The translations under genes and the position numbers were made by a program. This document shows, piece by piece, positions 44,597 to 56,621 of a stretch of 64,000 bases of DNA. Below the pieces are notes generated by a model. That model searched no databases. It was given only the letters and a program-made list of their open reading frames with translations, and was not told the DNA's origin. The first letter of the stretch is position 1. Every line of letters starts with the position of its first letter. Source of the DNA: Chamaecrista fasciculata (lineage: Eukaryota; Streptophyta; Magnoliopsida; Fabales; Fabaceae); the NCBI GenBank assembly GCA_003254925.1, contig QANZ01016777.1, positions 133,209-197,208 of the forward strand, given 5' to 3'.

Positions 44597-45770
44597 TGCT
44601 CCAAAAGGAGGCATTTCAATTTTAACAACTGTGGCTTTAAGTTCTAAAACGAAGAAGCAAATTGAAGCTCTTAAATTAGGCATTTACTGTAAGAGAAACA
44701 TGAAGCTATGAGCCATCTCAGTCTAACACTCAGTAATTATTGAATATAATTAACTCATCAGCAAGGCAGGTGGCAAATAACATTTCTTTAAAATCTGAAC
44801 TTGTATAATCACATGCGCAAAGCAAGAATCAATGGAAAGAAACAGCCAAACAGGTATATGCTTATGTTCAAGCAATGAATAGAAACAACCAATATAAAAA
44901 GACAGGCTGTTAAGAATAGAGTAATACAAAACGGTGGAAAGACAGAGATGAACCAAGATGAACGAAGATTGTATTGAAATCCCTAAGGAGAAAAATACAA
45001 AGACGAATTCCCTATTCGAGTTGGGAGGACTCCTAAAACAAATCCCAAATATTCGATAACCATTCAGAATGAAAAATGAAACAATATAAAGCTGGAAGAT
45101 AACAAAATGCATAACAGAAAATGGTTGCCAAACTAACAGAATTCTCTTCTAGAACATCCAGAAGACTCATGCTTATTGGTAGTCTTTCATGCTGCTTTGG
45201 ACGTCCCACATGTTGCTGAGTTGTCACAGTTGCCTCCTCGTGGCCTGCTGACTCTGCATCTCCAGTCTTTGGTGTATCACAGGCCTTCAATAAAGTAAAA
45301 AAATACTAAACTTTATCATCTGCTCAATTAATGAAATAGACAGGTCCTTTCCCTTCCAATATTCAATTTCAGTCAATAAATATAAGGAGGTGACAGATTT
45401 CCAACACAAGCGATAAGATGAGGTATTTGATTTCCTGGATCTATCTATGGCATCAAGCCCATAACAGCAAACAGAGATTACAATTAAGGACCACAAACGC
45501 ACCATGGTTGGGTGATGTAGCTGGAAGGGGGTCTTTCACTCAATGACAGAGTGGATTTATCGAAATCCAGGAAGAAATGCGAGTTAGGAAAATCAGGGGA
45601 TCCAGATCACATAAAATAGTATGTCTTACCCCACAAACTGACCTAACCATACAAAAAATGCACAAGGGCTGACGCAGCTCTTCAATTTTTCATTTTGTGT
45701 TTTGGGGGGTATGACAGTTCTTCAGGTTAACATTGATTACAAAACACAATGAACATTCTAGCTGCAAACA
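44597..45770. other. region between the Copia element and the PPR gene; unassigned exon-like segment
   Basis: On the minus strand, 45120-45285 reads as an open, hydrophilic exon-like segment (ACDTPKTGDAESAGHEEAT, then PISMSLLDVLEENSVSL) preceded by an 'attgaag'-type acceptor. I do not recognise the protein and cannot place it in a gene. About 45505-45610 resembles the minus strand of 39300-39425. The 3' UTR of the PPR gene also lies here. Confidence 0.4.
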
Positions 45771-47088
45771 TCATCTGTCAACAAGGTTCTGGAATTTCAC
45801 TCGTCTTTTAACACTACCCATCCGGTCATACCCAATGCCAATCTTGCTATGCATCAACTTTATGGCCAAATCTGCATTCCCAGCTTTCCTCAAGGCATTA
45901 ATAAGTAAAGTGCGAATTTTTCCAGGTATTTCCCTACCCCTATCCACAATTCCATCAGCTAACTTGCAGGCTTCCTTCACTCGCCCGGATTTGCACAGCA
46001 CATTGATCATGTCTTCATAAGCATTCTCTGGAATAATACCAAGAGGGGCTAGCTCATCTAAGATCTTACAAGCTCTTGCTACCTTACCCGAAAGACAGAG
46101 TCCTATAGAGAGTGCCCTGAAGGAGGCTGCATTTGGTGTGATTCCTTTATCAACCATCATGTCCCACAGCTTCAGTGCCTCCTCATTTCTATGCTCTTTG
46201 AAAAGCCCACTGATGAGTATAGTGTATGTATAAACTGTCTGTTCACAACCTTCCTCTTCCATCCGCTTAAAAAGTTCAAGTGCATCGTCTATTCTCCCAC
46301 GCTTGGACATGGCATCAATGAGGGCATTGTAGCAATAGGAATCCTGAGAGCATCCCTTCTCCGCCATCTCTTCAAATAGCCTTTCAGCTTCGTTTACTCT
46401 GCCTGCCTTTCCAAGACCATCAATTAGACTGGAATAGAATATAGCATTAACTGCAATACCGTTGACACTGCAAAACTTGAGATAATCCAAGGCTTCTTCT
46501 AATCTCCCACACTTGCATAATCCATTGACAATAGCTCCAAAAGTAACTTCATCTGGTTTGATCCCATCCATATTCATCCTCTCGAACAGCTTCATCGCCC
46601 CTTCCATGTTTCCGCCTTTTGCATAAGAATCAATTAGAGCAGTATACATAGCCTTGTTTGCTTTATGACCTTTTTGAACCATATTTTCAAACACAGCATA
46701 TCCTTCCACATGTCTACCTTCTCTACAAAGCCCACAAATCACTAAGTTATATGCATGAGGTGGAATTTCCAATCCCTTCTCTACTAATTCTTGGTAAAGA
46801 CTCAAACAACAATCAAAATTCCCTCCAGAGTAACAAGCCTGAATCAAAGTCATATATGTAATCTTATCAGGCTCCACATTTCGAATTTCCATAGCTCGAA
46901 GTTTCTCTAGTGCTTTCTGGGCTTTTCCTGCTTTACAATATCCTTTGATCATGGTGTTGTATGTTACAATATCAGGTTGGATTTTTCCATCTTCCATTAC
47001 CTCGAAAACACGCTCAGCCGATTCAATAAACATGGAATTAACCAACCCATTCAACAAAAAATTGTAGGTATACAAATTTGGCTCTATG
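45771..47088 (-). CDS. P-class pentatricopeptide repeat protein, partial at 5' end
   Basis: Organelle RNA-binding protein family (maturation, editing or translation of mitochondrial/plastid transcripts). About 438 residues are open, made of roughly twelve 35-residue P-type PPR motifs in tandem, such as VTYNTMIKGYCKAGKAQKAL, YCYNALIDAMSKRGR and YTYTILISGLFKEHRNEEAL. The tail GIGYDRMGSVKRRVKF precedes a TGA at 45771. The frame does not start here: upstream of LYTYNF it continues IEPN, in register with a PPR motif, and runs straight into the single N at 47089. Beyond that base the sequence is AT-rich noncoding DNA, so the N-terminus (presequence and further repeats) is missing from the assembly. 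From memory it is the orthologue of Arabidopsis At1g03560 (about 660 aa), so about 220 residues are absent. Confidence 0.93.
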
Positions 47089-47089
47089 N

Positions 47090-47703
47090 ACTATTTTTCA
47101 TGTATTATTTTTAATTAAAAAAGCACTTTGATACCTTTTTAATATTTGTAGTAAAAGTCTATATATATATTTAATATTTATAGTACAGATATTTATTTGT
47201 AATATTATTTTTACTGAAATTGATTATTAAAGTTTTAAAATAAATTATCTTTTATTTAAAACTTATTTTTTATCATTTTCTATATTTATAATTATTAAAT
47301 TAAAAAAATAAATTATACATAAAAATGTATTATTAGAATACTTCAATCTTATAATTTAATGTTTTATCTTCAAAGTTTAAAAATTTGGTCCAGTTTTTTA
47401 AGAAATACCAAAGTTCAAAATTTATTTTGTGTTGTACTAATTAACTTCATGTTTAAATTTGAATTATTATGACTTAGTATATCTATTAGAGATTTATTTG
47501 GTTAATGTATGTGTAAATATATACATATATTTGTTACTTTTTCTATTCAACTGGGTCAACCGAGTTTTTAATGACCCAGCGGTTTAAACCGGTGACCCGA
47601 CCACCCAAATCTTTTTCCGAGTCAATGTCCGGTCCGAGTTTTCGAACTATGGTTTTGCCTCCTTAGCAGAACTTGATACTCTTCATTTTAAACTTAAGCC
47701 AAC
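47090..47703. other. AT-rich noncoding DNA after the contig join
   Basis: No PPR coding sequence continues here. No gene or bounded element recognised. Confidence 0.5.
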
Positions 47704-47706
47704 TAA

Positions 47707-49618
47707 GGGCCTGTTTGGGAGTTTGAAAATTTCATCCAATCTCATCCAAGTGGATGAGATGAGATGATAATGAGATTAGATGAGATGATGATGATGGATT
47801 GGTGTTTGGATGATTTGAGAGAAAATGATGTTAAATAGAGTGTGAAATTATATAAAAGGGTATGTAATGATTGTGGTTAGGTGAAATAGGTTGTTGGATT
47901 TATTTATTTTGTATAGGGTATAAATGGTAAGAAATAATGAAATGAGATTGAGATATTGAGATGAGATGAGATGAGATGATAGATGTTTGGTGGTGTGTTG
48001 GATGAGATGATGCTGAGATTAGATGCTCTTGGAAAGCGTGATTATGAGATATTTTTGGATGAAGGGTTTAGGGTCCATCTCATTGGATGAGATGATGGAC
48101 CAAAATGAAAATAATATTAAAATTATTTTAAGATTACAATTTGGTCCATAAATTTGAATCGGTCCAATTAATTGATCCCTAAGATGTGTAAATGATAACT
48201 CGGGGACCGTAGAAAATCCCAGCCATCAATAATCGGGTCTATTTATGAAATTCAACGACCAAAAAATAATAAAAAATAGTTTGGGGACTAGAATGCAAAT
48301 AACATGAAAATTATTGTAAACATACAATTTGGTCCACAACTTAGTATCGACCTAATGAATCGGTCCATAACTAATCTCATAGTTTGACAAAACAAAATAA
48401 GACCAGAAATAATTTTATTACTGAAACGAAACTAATCTCATAGTTTAAGGATCAGACTAGCAACAATGCCAACAAATGGGAAGATAAAAAATTATTTTAA
48501 CTCCTTTTAATTTTACACAAAACTTCATAAAATATATTGAAAAAAAGTATGGATTGAATTGTATAATAGTAAAAAACATATAGGAATGTTGCAGTTTGGA
48601 CTAAAAAATATAACAAATATTTTGCGGACCAAAATACAACTCATCTCGTAATTTGAGTAAAAAATCTAACCATAAATAGTTTTATGACCGAAACAAATAG
48701 AAGAACATTGAGACAATAAAAAACAAAATAACATTGCAATTTTTTGGCTACCCATGATTCGAACAAAAAAAAAATAACTGACATATGGAAACTTGTGTAT
48801 TTTTCCAACTAAAAAATAACCGTTATTTCTCTATTATCCACAATGTATAATCATCGGATGATTTTGGACATGAATATAGAATAAAAAATAGTTTGAGGAC
48901 CAAAATGAAACTAATTGCATAATTTGAGGAAAAGAAACTAAACAAAAAATAGTTTTAGGAGCCAAGGAAACTGAGCTCATAGTTTGAGGATCAAAATGCT
49001 TATAAAAGTGAAGAGAATATTGTAACGAGAATAAAAGATTGTAACTTAAAAAATAATTTAAGGATTTAATTGTATATTTTACTCAAGACAAATAGAAGAA
49101 TATTGAGACTAAGAAAAATAACAACATTGCAAATGAACAAAAATAATTTTTGTTTAATTAAGTTAATATAAATATATATATATATATATTTGAGAATTGA
49201 GAATAAGAGTGAGAGAGATATAATATATATATATATATATAAATATATATTTGAGAGAGATGTGTGTGTGAACCAGAGAGAGAGAAGTGTAGGTGAAAAA
49301 GAAAAAGAAATTGATAAGAAATTATAAATAGAGAGAGAAAATTATAAATGTAATAAATGAGGGTATGTAAAATTACTATTTTGTCTAATTGTTTTTTTAT
49401 TTGTATTAGAGTATAGGTAATTATAGGTATATGAGTAGGGATAGTTTAGTAAATGTAAGAGAAAATAAAATGATGTTGTGGATGAGATGATGATCTGAAT
49501 GAGATGAGATTAGATGAAGACTCAAAAAAACATTCAACCATTACCGTTCATCCAATCTTAAGATAAGATGATGATTGAATGAGATAAAATTAGGATTTTT
49601 AGTCTCCCAAACAAGCCC
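47707..49618. mobile_element. PIF/Harbinger-like non-autonomous element with TAA target duplication
   Basis: Inverted termini GGGCCTGTTTGGGAG and (complement of the right end) GGGCTTGTTTGGGAG, flanked on both sides by TAA (47704-47706 and 49619-49621). This fits the 3-bp TWA duplication of PIF/Harbinger transposons. Both subterminal regions are rich in 'gagatgagatgatgatg'. The 1.9-kb interior holds 'tttggtccataa' and 'aggaccaaaatg' blocks and AT microsatellites near 49175-49240. No transposase or DDE frame is visible. Confidence 0.75.
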
Positions 49619-49621
49619 TAA

Positions 49622-50679
49622 GATTTTTTCACACTTCTAATAAATAATATTTTCTTTAATTTTGAAATATTTTAATGGTCTTGTAATTCTGAAAAACCTT
49701 AATTTATTTAAACAAAATAGATTTATTTCCCCCCCTTTTTTTGAAATATTAAAAAAAATAGATTTCATTTATACTTGAAAGCATAGCAAAAATAAATAGT
49801 ACAAAAAAAGGTTGTATTTAATATCTAATTTAGATTATAAAGGATTTATAATAATAGAATTAATAAATCTACAGGTTAATCAATTGTATTTTTAAATGAG
49901 TTAAAAGAAAAATTGTAATTTTCTTGTAAATATTGATAAGGTATAGCCAGATCGACCCTCTGGTCATTCTGTCCCCTATTTTTAGAAGATCTCTTAAAAG
50001 AGATTATCATAGTGTGCTTTTAAGGTCCTATATAAACTCTCCTCACGTATACTCTATTCTTATCTCTATCTGGCCTCTTTTATATTATATTGACTTGGGT
50101 GTCGGAGTCTCACCGTGGGAGGCCTCTCCCAAATATCGAAGGTGGCTGAAAATCTCAGATGATTTATCAAATATTAAAGAAATTCAAAATATATTGTGAA
50201 ACAAAATATAAGTTAAAAGACTGCTTAATACAATAAGCATGTTAAGCACCTGACAATAAGTTGTAAAAATCTGTGTTAGGACTTCTTGTAAAGTTAAGAT
50301 TTTCGTTTAAAACATTTAAGTAAGATTTTGAATTTACAAGAAGTTGTAAAAATCTGTGTTTGGACTTTATAAATATTGGCGAAGTTAGGAGTGACAACTA
50401 CAAAGTGAAATTCAATTCCCCACGTAACCATACAGCATGATCCCAATTGGTTCTCACAAACCTTTAATTATGAACTCATGGTGCAGTTTCATACTGTCGG
50501 CGTATAAACGATTTGCAACAGATAGCAGATTAGCGGCTACGCAATCAAATTTTGACTCTCAATTCCCCTATATATTTTTTTTCCGTCACAAATAAAACCA
50601 GACACTTCATACTCTAGAATTAAGAGTATAGTATTGTTGTATCACACGACACCATCTTGTGTACCATTTTCTTTCTCCC
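49622..50679. other. intergenic DNA with a possible LTR remnant and upstream region of the Mpv17/PMP22 gene
   Basis: About 49940-50155 has LTR-like texture, with 'ttgacttgggtgtcggagtc' near 50090 resembling a Gypsy R/U5 signature. About 50265-50365 contains a short direct repeat ('agttgtaaaaatctgtgtt' twice). The last part before 50680 should include the 5' UTR and promoter of the Mpv17/PMP22 gene. Confidence 0.45.
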
Positions 50680-53600
50680 ATGGCTTTTCTATGTAGCGTT
50701 TACACTTGGAGAGCTCTCGAGCTTTCCACAGCTCTCACACGATTCCCCAAACCCCAAATTTCGCCACCTCTCAACTTTTCCCAATTCTTCTGCCAAATTC
50801 GCCCCTCAAAGAAAATCCGCTTCCATCACAAAAACCCAAATTGGGTTATTGGCTCCGTCGCTGAGGATCGGGAAGTTTTTCCGGTGAAGGATGATGGGTC
50901 CGATGAACTTAAGGACCTTCCAACTACTTCGTCATCTGATTCATCCAAATTAGAGGCACATGGTGGTGGCGATTCTGATCGGCTTACAACCAGAGTAATC
51001 AATGCGATCATCGTTTTGGGATTTGGGTCTTTTGCGGTGACGAAGTTATTAACAATTGATCATGATTATTGGCAAGTGAGTATCTTGAATACCAAGTGAA
51101 TTTTAATTCTTTGTTTTAAGTATGGTCTTTCACTTTTAGCGAGTGTTAAGATAGTTATTTCCTATTACAAAGCCTTTATGCTAGTCTAATATTTATCATC
51201 ACTCTACTTTTTAGAGTTATTGATTTTGTGCCTTAATATGGCACTAACCCGCTCAATAATATAAATATATGAACATCAATGTTCGATTTTCTCAAGTTTT
51301 GTCGAGTTCTGCCTGGTTTCATGAACATATATATAGATATAGAGACTTGTTTTTTTTGGCTGGGAGACAACCGCGATTGAAGATAAAAGTTGTTTGGAGT
51401 GTAAAACGTTCTAGGGAGACATGATCTAATGCATATTAAGCTTATAATCTATTGGTGAACGCAGGGAGAGATGTCCACATTTTGCACATGAGAGTGGCTC
51501 TAGTACCCATGGGAAACCAAAAAATTTATGTCTTAACTACATAAAACAGGTCATATTGTTTAGACAAGAGATTGGAATGCTAATTTAGTAATCATAAAAG
51601 AGAGCAGGCCGCAGTGTGATTTCATTATAAGCTATGGAAGAACTGGAAGACTAATTATCTTATTATTCAGGGTTGGACCTTTTATGAGATACTAAGGTAT
51701 GCACCTGAACACAATTGGGCCGCATATGAGCAAGCTCTGAAATCAAACCCTGTTTTAGCCAAAATGGTTATAAGTGGGGTTGTCTATTCCATAGGAGACT
51801 GGATTGCTCAGGTACGTTGCTCAGATATTAACTAAAAAAAGTCACTAATGCTCATCTGGGTCATTTCACATGTTAGTTCCATTAACTCCAACCATTTCTT
51901 AATAAATATGCAGTGCTATGAAGGAAAGCCGCTTTTTGAGTTTGATCGTACACGGTTATTCAGATCAGGTCTTGTAGGGTTTACTCTCCATGGATCTCTT
52001 TCTCATTACTACTACCAACTTTGTGAGGTGATTATTGCACTCTTTTGGTTTGAAGTTTGAACTATTAGGTGTTCTGTTGGTGGCTTGAATTATTTACTTG
52101 TCTTTCAGGCTCTTTTTCCCTTCCAAGATTGGTGGGTTGTGCCTGCTAAGGTTGCTTTTGATCAAAGTGTGTGGGCAGCAATTTGGAACAGTATCTACTT
52201 TGTGGTTTTGGGGTTTCTGCGAGCTGAATCCCCAGCTAAAATATATAGTGAATTAAAGTCAACATTTTTGCCCATGTTGACGGTAAGAAACTACTTGAAT
52301 TATTTCTTTATGCTATTATCAGATGTCATCTGTGATTGCCACTTTGCTCGATTATACAAGCATTTATTTAGTTTTCCAATATGAAAATGCGTTTCCTTCA
52401 GCTGGAGTATTTGATACCTTTAAACTCAAATTTATGGTTGCTCAGTAGGAATCTTGGGATTATTTGTTGCCCATTGGTTGTAAAAGCTTCATAGACGCTA
52501 CCTTATCTATAGGATCTCTGATACTGCGGTCATGGTTGTTTACAATGTTTAATCTTTCCTATTGTTCTGGGGTTTTCATTTAGGAAACCAGCAACCGGAG
52601 CATGTAACTGGTTGGAGATTTGGCTCTTGGTTTTTTGTTCTGGGGTTTTATAGATGCTTGTAAAGTTAAAGAATCCTTTGAGCAATTAATTGTGGTAGTG
52701 CCAATTTAAGCATTCAGTTTAACGGGTTAACATACTTCTTTTCTGTATTCGACTAATCCTTAATTTCCCACTTATGGCTATCATTTGTTCTCACCATTCA
52801 AGAAGAGTATTACTTTGTCTTCCGCGCTTCTCCTAAATACTACAAATAGGAAATGATAAAAAAGAAGATTTTATTAAATTAATGCATCAAACAACTTCAA
52901 GGGTGAGACAACTGAAATGTGTGCTTTCTTAAATTTTCCTTATCCACTTGTGCTTAATTGATTAGAAATGAATAAATTTTTAATTCTTGTCACACAGTTA
53001 GTTAATTTACAAATTTTCTCCGTTGTGGTTGATTAACTTTTCTCTAACTATTGATCTATATAGTCATCTGATACATGTAATTTACCCTGCTGGAATGTGC
53101 TTCACAGGCAGGTTGGAAGCTCTGGCCTTTTGCTCATCTGGTCACTTATGGTGTAATTCCTGTGGAACAAAGGCTTCTTTGGGTGGACTGCGTGGAGCTT
53201 ATCTGGGTCACTATACTTTCAACGTAGGCATCTGATATTATTTTTTTAATTTGAATTATTGCACATGATCTGCCATGATCAGAAACAAAGCAGTATTATA
53301 ATGTTTTTGTTTCATTTAGTTACATAGTAATCCTCTGCTGTCATTGCCATTTTTGAGTGGTTTTTTGACTGTAAAACTCCATTATCTAGCTTGTAAAACC
53401 TATCTGTCTTTGCTGAATAGTCAATAAATTATGACTATGATCCTCATCTTTGCACGTTTCTTTCTGTTTGTAGCTATTCAAATGAGAAATCAGAAGCTAG
53501 AATATCAGAAGCAAAATCATCCACTTCTTCAAGCAGCCCGCAGCCTGAAAATCAAAGGTATGAACACATCTGTATTCTTCCCTTGGGGAGGGAAACAATT

Positions 53601-53856
53601 CAATGCCTTTCAACTTTTCCCTGCATTTTACTAATATGTCCATTAGTCTAATGATCAGATACTTGTATTTTCCATTGAATATGTCATACCGCTTAACAAT
53701 TCATCCAAAAAGAGACATGTAATGGACTGCATCACATACTTATCTTGGACACAGAAAGTCATATATTCCAAATAACAATAAAAATCTTCCATCTTCTACT
53801 CAGCTAATAACTGCTGCTTCTTCTTCTTTACCTTGTCCACCACCAGGGAAAAATGA
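50680..53856 (+). CDS. Mpv17/PMP22-family membrane protein (7 exons), probably plastid-targeted
   Basis: Integral membrane protein of the Mpv17/PMP22/Sym1 family (peroxisome, mitochondrion or chloroplast envelope; probably channel or metabolite-flux roles). Exons: 50680-51075, 51671-51811, 51914-52027, 52109-52282, 53108-53223, 53474-53557, 53847-53856; phases agree and give 344 aa. The first 130 residues are Ser/Pro/basic-rich, then acidic, with one hydrophobic stretch (about 107-120), suggesting an organellar presequence. Family signatures are WAAYEQALKSNPVLAKMVISG, YSIGDWIAQ, GLVGFTLHGSLSHYYYQ, KVAFDQSVWAAIWNSIYF and the C-terminal GWKLWPFAHLVTYGVIP...RLLWVDCVELIWV. A polar Ser-rich tail of about 27 residues follows. 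ATG 50680 is the first in-frame ATG. From memory Arabidopsis At4g03410, beside GH3.10, is the likely counterpart. Confidence 0.92.
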
Positions 53857-54692
53857 CTTTGAAGAGTTTATCAACCACACAAAAACTTCATGTTCGGTTT
53901 GAAATTGATGTCGTAACCTGCTGCCCCTACGGTACAGAATACTAGTTTACAAGGTAGCTGTCCTTTTGGCTGTGATGATTCAAGTTGCAGTACCAGGTTT
54001 ATATGATTATACACACACACACACACATAAAGCATGTTAAAGCCTTTATCTTCTTCGGAAGGTGCACTGTACTAAAAGCTCCCTGTATAGACACTTCTCT
54101 CGTATCAGCTGGCGCTGGAAAATAATAATGAGACCCGTTTTATTATAGCAACCAGAATATTTGTTTTTTTCCTCCTCCATTTGTTACAGCTAATAGTGAA
54201 GCACAAGCTTCTAGGGCAGGAATAATATTAAGAATTAAGATCGCAAGCTATTGAAAGATGGAAATGTTGTATGTAATGTAACTACGAACGTTGGAGATGG
54301 GATTATTATTGTTCCGGTTTCATATAGAGTAAATACGTTTTTCCTTCTCTTTTATTTCTGGTTTGCATTTTGAGGAATTTACCAGTGACCATTTATGCAA
54401 GAACCAAAACTGGTATGAACTTCAATGCTCATTATAAATGAATTAATAATAGAATGAACTCGGTGTTATTCGTTTGCTAATGTTTCAAATTTCTAAAATT
54501 TCTTTGTATTTCAAGTAAAATAAATTTTATTCTTTAAAAATGTCAATTGGATGACAGACTATTCTAATAAAGTGGACTTATAATTTCAATCAAACTTGCT
54601 ATATTTGGGTGAAGTAATTTAATGGATAGAGTGATTTTTAGAAGTAAATTAAATCATTTTATTTAAAAAATTTGATATGTCGTAAAGAATAA
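53857..54692. other. 3' region of the Mpv17/PMP22 gene and intergenic DNA
   Basis: Contains a short (AC)n tract at about 54011-54027. No other gene recognised. Confidence 0.5.
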
Positions 54693-54701
54693 TTATTTCT
54701 A

Positions 54702-55376
54702 GGCAAAAGACATTTTCGTGCTCCTAACGTTTGGGGTCAGTTTTAGTTATATCTTTAACGTTTATTTTGTGTCAATTATGCCCCTATTGTGAAACATTGG
54801 TGTCAATTATACCCTAATCTCAATTTTTTATGGGTCAAAGTCCTATTTTGGTCTCTCAAGTTTGTTCAAAGTTCCATTTTGGTCCCTCAAGTCTCCGGCA
54901 AACTTTCTGACGAGATACACGAAGGCCCCGACGACTACGAAAACTCCTAATTTAAGGTTTGTTGACCTCCTGAGTTCAATGGCGGCCTTCATTTTGCGAA
55001 CAAATGACCGAAAATATGATTTTCAGTGATTGTGTTTTTTCAGCGACTGTAATTTTTCGGCAGCTTGCCAGCCGTTTTTTCGCAAAATGGAAGCCGTCAT
55101 TGAACTCAGGAGGTAAAAAATCCTTGGATTAAGAGTTTTCATAATTGTCGTGGTCGCCGTGTATCTCGTCGGAAAGTTCGCCAGAGACATGAGGGTCCAA
55201 AACAGAACTTTGAGCAAATTTGAGGGACCAAAATAAGACTTTGGCCCAAAAAAATGGAAATTAGGGTATAATTGACACAAACGTTTTATATTGAGAGCAT
55301 AATTGACACAAAATAAATATTAAGAGTATAACTGAAACTGACCCCAAACGTTAGGGGTATGAAATGATCTTTTCCC
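54702..55376. mobile_element. palindromic Mutator-like element (675 bp), perfect 9-bp TSD
   Basis: Ends GGCAAAAGACATTTTCG and, complemented from the right, GGGAAAAGATCATTTCA. A perfect 9-bp direct repeat TTATTTCTA lies at 54693-54701 and 55377-55385. The arms pair over nearly the whole length, including 'gggtcaaagtcctattttgg' against 'aaaataagactttggccc' and 'cctgagttcaatggcggcc' against its mirror. The inner part (about 54835-55243) has the GGNCAAAGTC-type termini seen in the other elements, so the element may be composite. No coding capacity. Confidence 0.87.
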
Positions 55377-55640
55377 TTATTTCTAAAAATCCATATTTAT
55401 TGATTGAGCTTAGTTGTATGGCCCATTTATTGGGCTTGAGTCCGAAGTTGGTAGGCCCAATGGTTTTTGAAGCTATCTACGGTATCCGGCTCCCCGCTGG
55501 TCGCTTGGGACCATCATCTTCAACCTCTGGTTTCTGCAAATGTAGAATAATGCCAATTTAATTTTATATTTAAAAATAGAAAATATATAAATATACAGAT
55601 CCGCCATATTCCTACGGCTTCACCTCTGCAATTCGAAGCC

Positions 55641-56621
55641 ATGGCGAAGCTCCAGGAACTGGACGATTCCAAGTCCAAAACCAAGAAGAGGAATCATGGA
55701 TCCTCCCAATTCTTTGTCTTCGTTGATTACCTCTTCCTCTTCATCTTTCTCGTATTCCTCTGCTTCATCATCTTCAAGGTACTCGGCGTTCCATTTCCGC
55801 TACTTACAGAAGAAGCACATTGATCTGATATGTGAGCCAGGTACCCACCATTGTCATCCCCCTCCGTCTTTGTTTTTCTCATTCTTGCTACGCATTATTG
55901 ATGCTATAGGTATAAGGACTATATTTTTGTTATAATTTGGAATAATCCACGTTTTCCATTTTCCGTTCCTCTCAAATTATGAGTTCGGTGAACAGTTTGT
56001 TTTTCCCCTTTGAATGTAACTGCAATTAGAGAAATCCTTTTTTTTCAAAATTTTAAGGTATCATGAATTCATGATTAAATTTGTAATAAAGGACAGGATG
56101 GATGCCTTCTACATTTTGCAAAGAGCGTCCAATGTCCTCGATCCAAATGGCCTATTTATCACAATACCAAAAATGTAACATATCTGCCGCTTTGTTTGTT
56201 TTATATCAATCCAACATCTTGTGCTAGAGCACTGCCATTCTTGATCTATTCTGTTGATTTATCATTTATGTTCAATATTTTACTTGTCAAAAATCAATGG
56301 AAAAGAATGGAGCAACCTTTAGGATGTTGGTCTTTAGCCAAAGTTTCATCATTGCAGAGTAAAAATTACAATTTTTTTCTAGTTTTCGAGTCTTCTCCTT
56401 ACTCTCTCTCTCTCTCTCAAGTTCGTCTATATGTGGATCTGGTTTTTTAATTGCTTTACTTTACGGAGCGTGTTTTCTGTTGTCTTGTGTATTTTACCCT
56501 TATTTCTTTCTATTGGCAGGATTCTCATGTCAAGTATCTAGGCTTCTTTCGTGGATCTAGTTCCAAAGTTGAAGATGGAGGCAATCTTCAGTTTGATCAC
56601 ATCCTAGCATGTACTACTTGA
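55641..56621 (+). CDS. small predicted single-pass membrane protein (2 exons), unknown function
   Basis: Exon 1 at 55641-55778 encodes a hydrophilic, Lys-rich N-terminus ([20 protein letters not shown]) followed by a strongly hydrophobic segment ([20 protein letters not shown], about residues 27-46). Splicing at the GT after AAG to the AG before 56520 gives exon 2 at 56520-56621, which adds about 33 polar residues ([20 protein letters not shown]...) and a TGA. Both junctions are canonical and in phase, giving 79 aa. The alternative of reading through adds only a few residues. I recognise no family. The start has a good context after 'cgaagcc', and GC content rises locally. It could be a tail-anchored or signal-anchor protein, and the gene model is tentative. 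Confidence 0.5.

Noticed and set aside
49933..50199. 88-codon open frame as a gene
   Set aside because: Composition and a 'gtgtcggagtc' signature suggest a retrotransposon LTR remnant; no protein family is visible.
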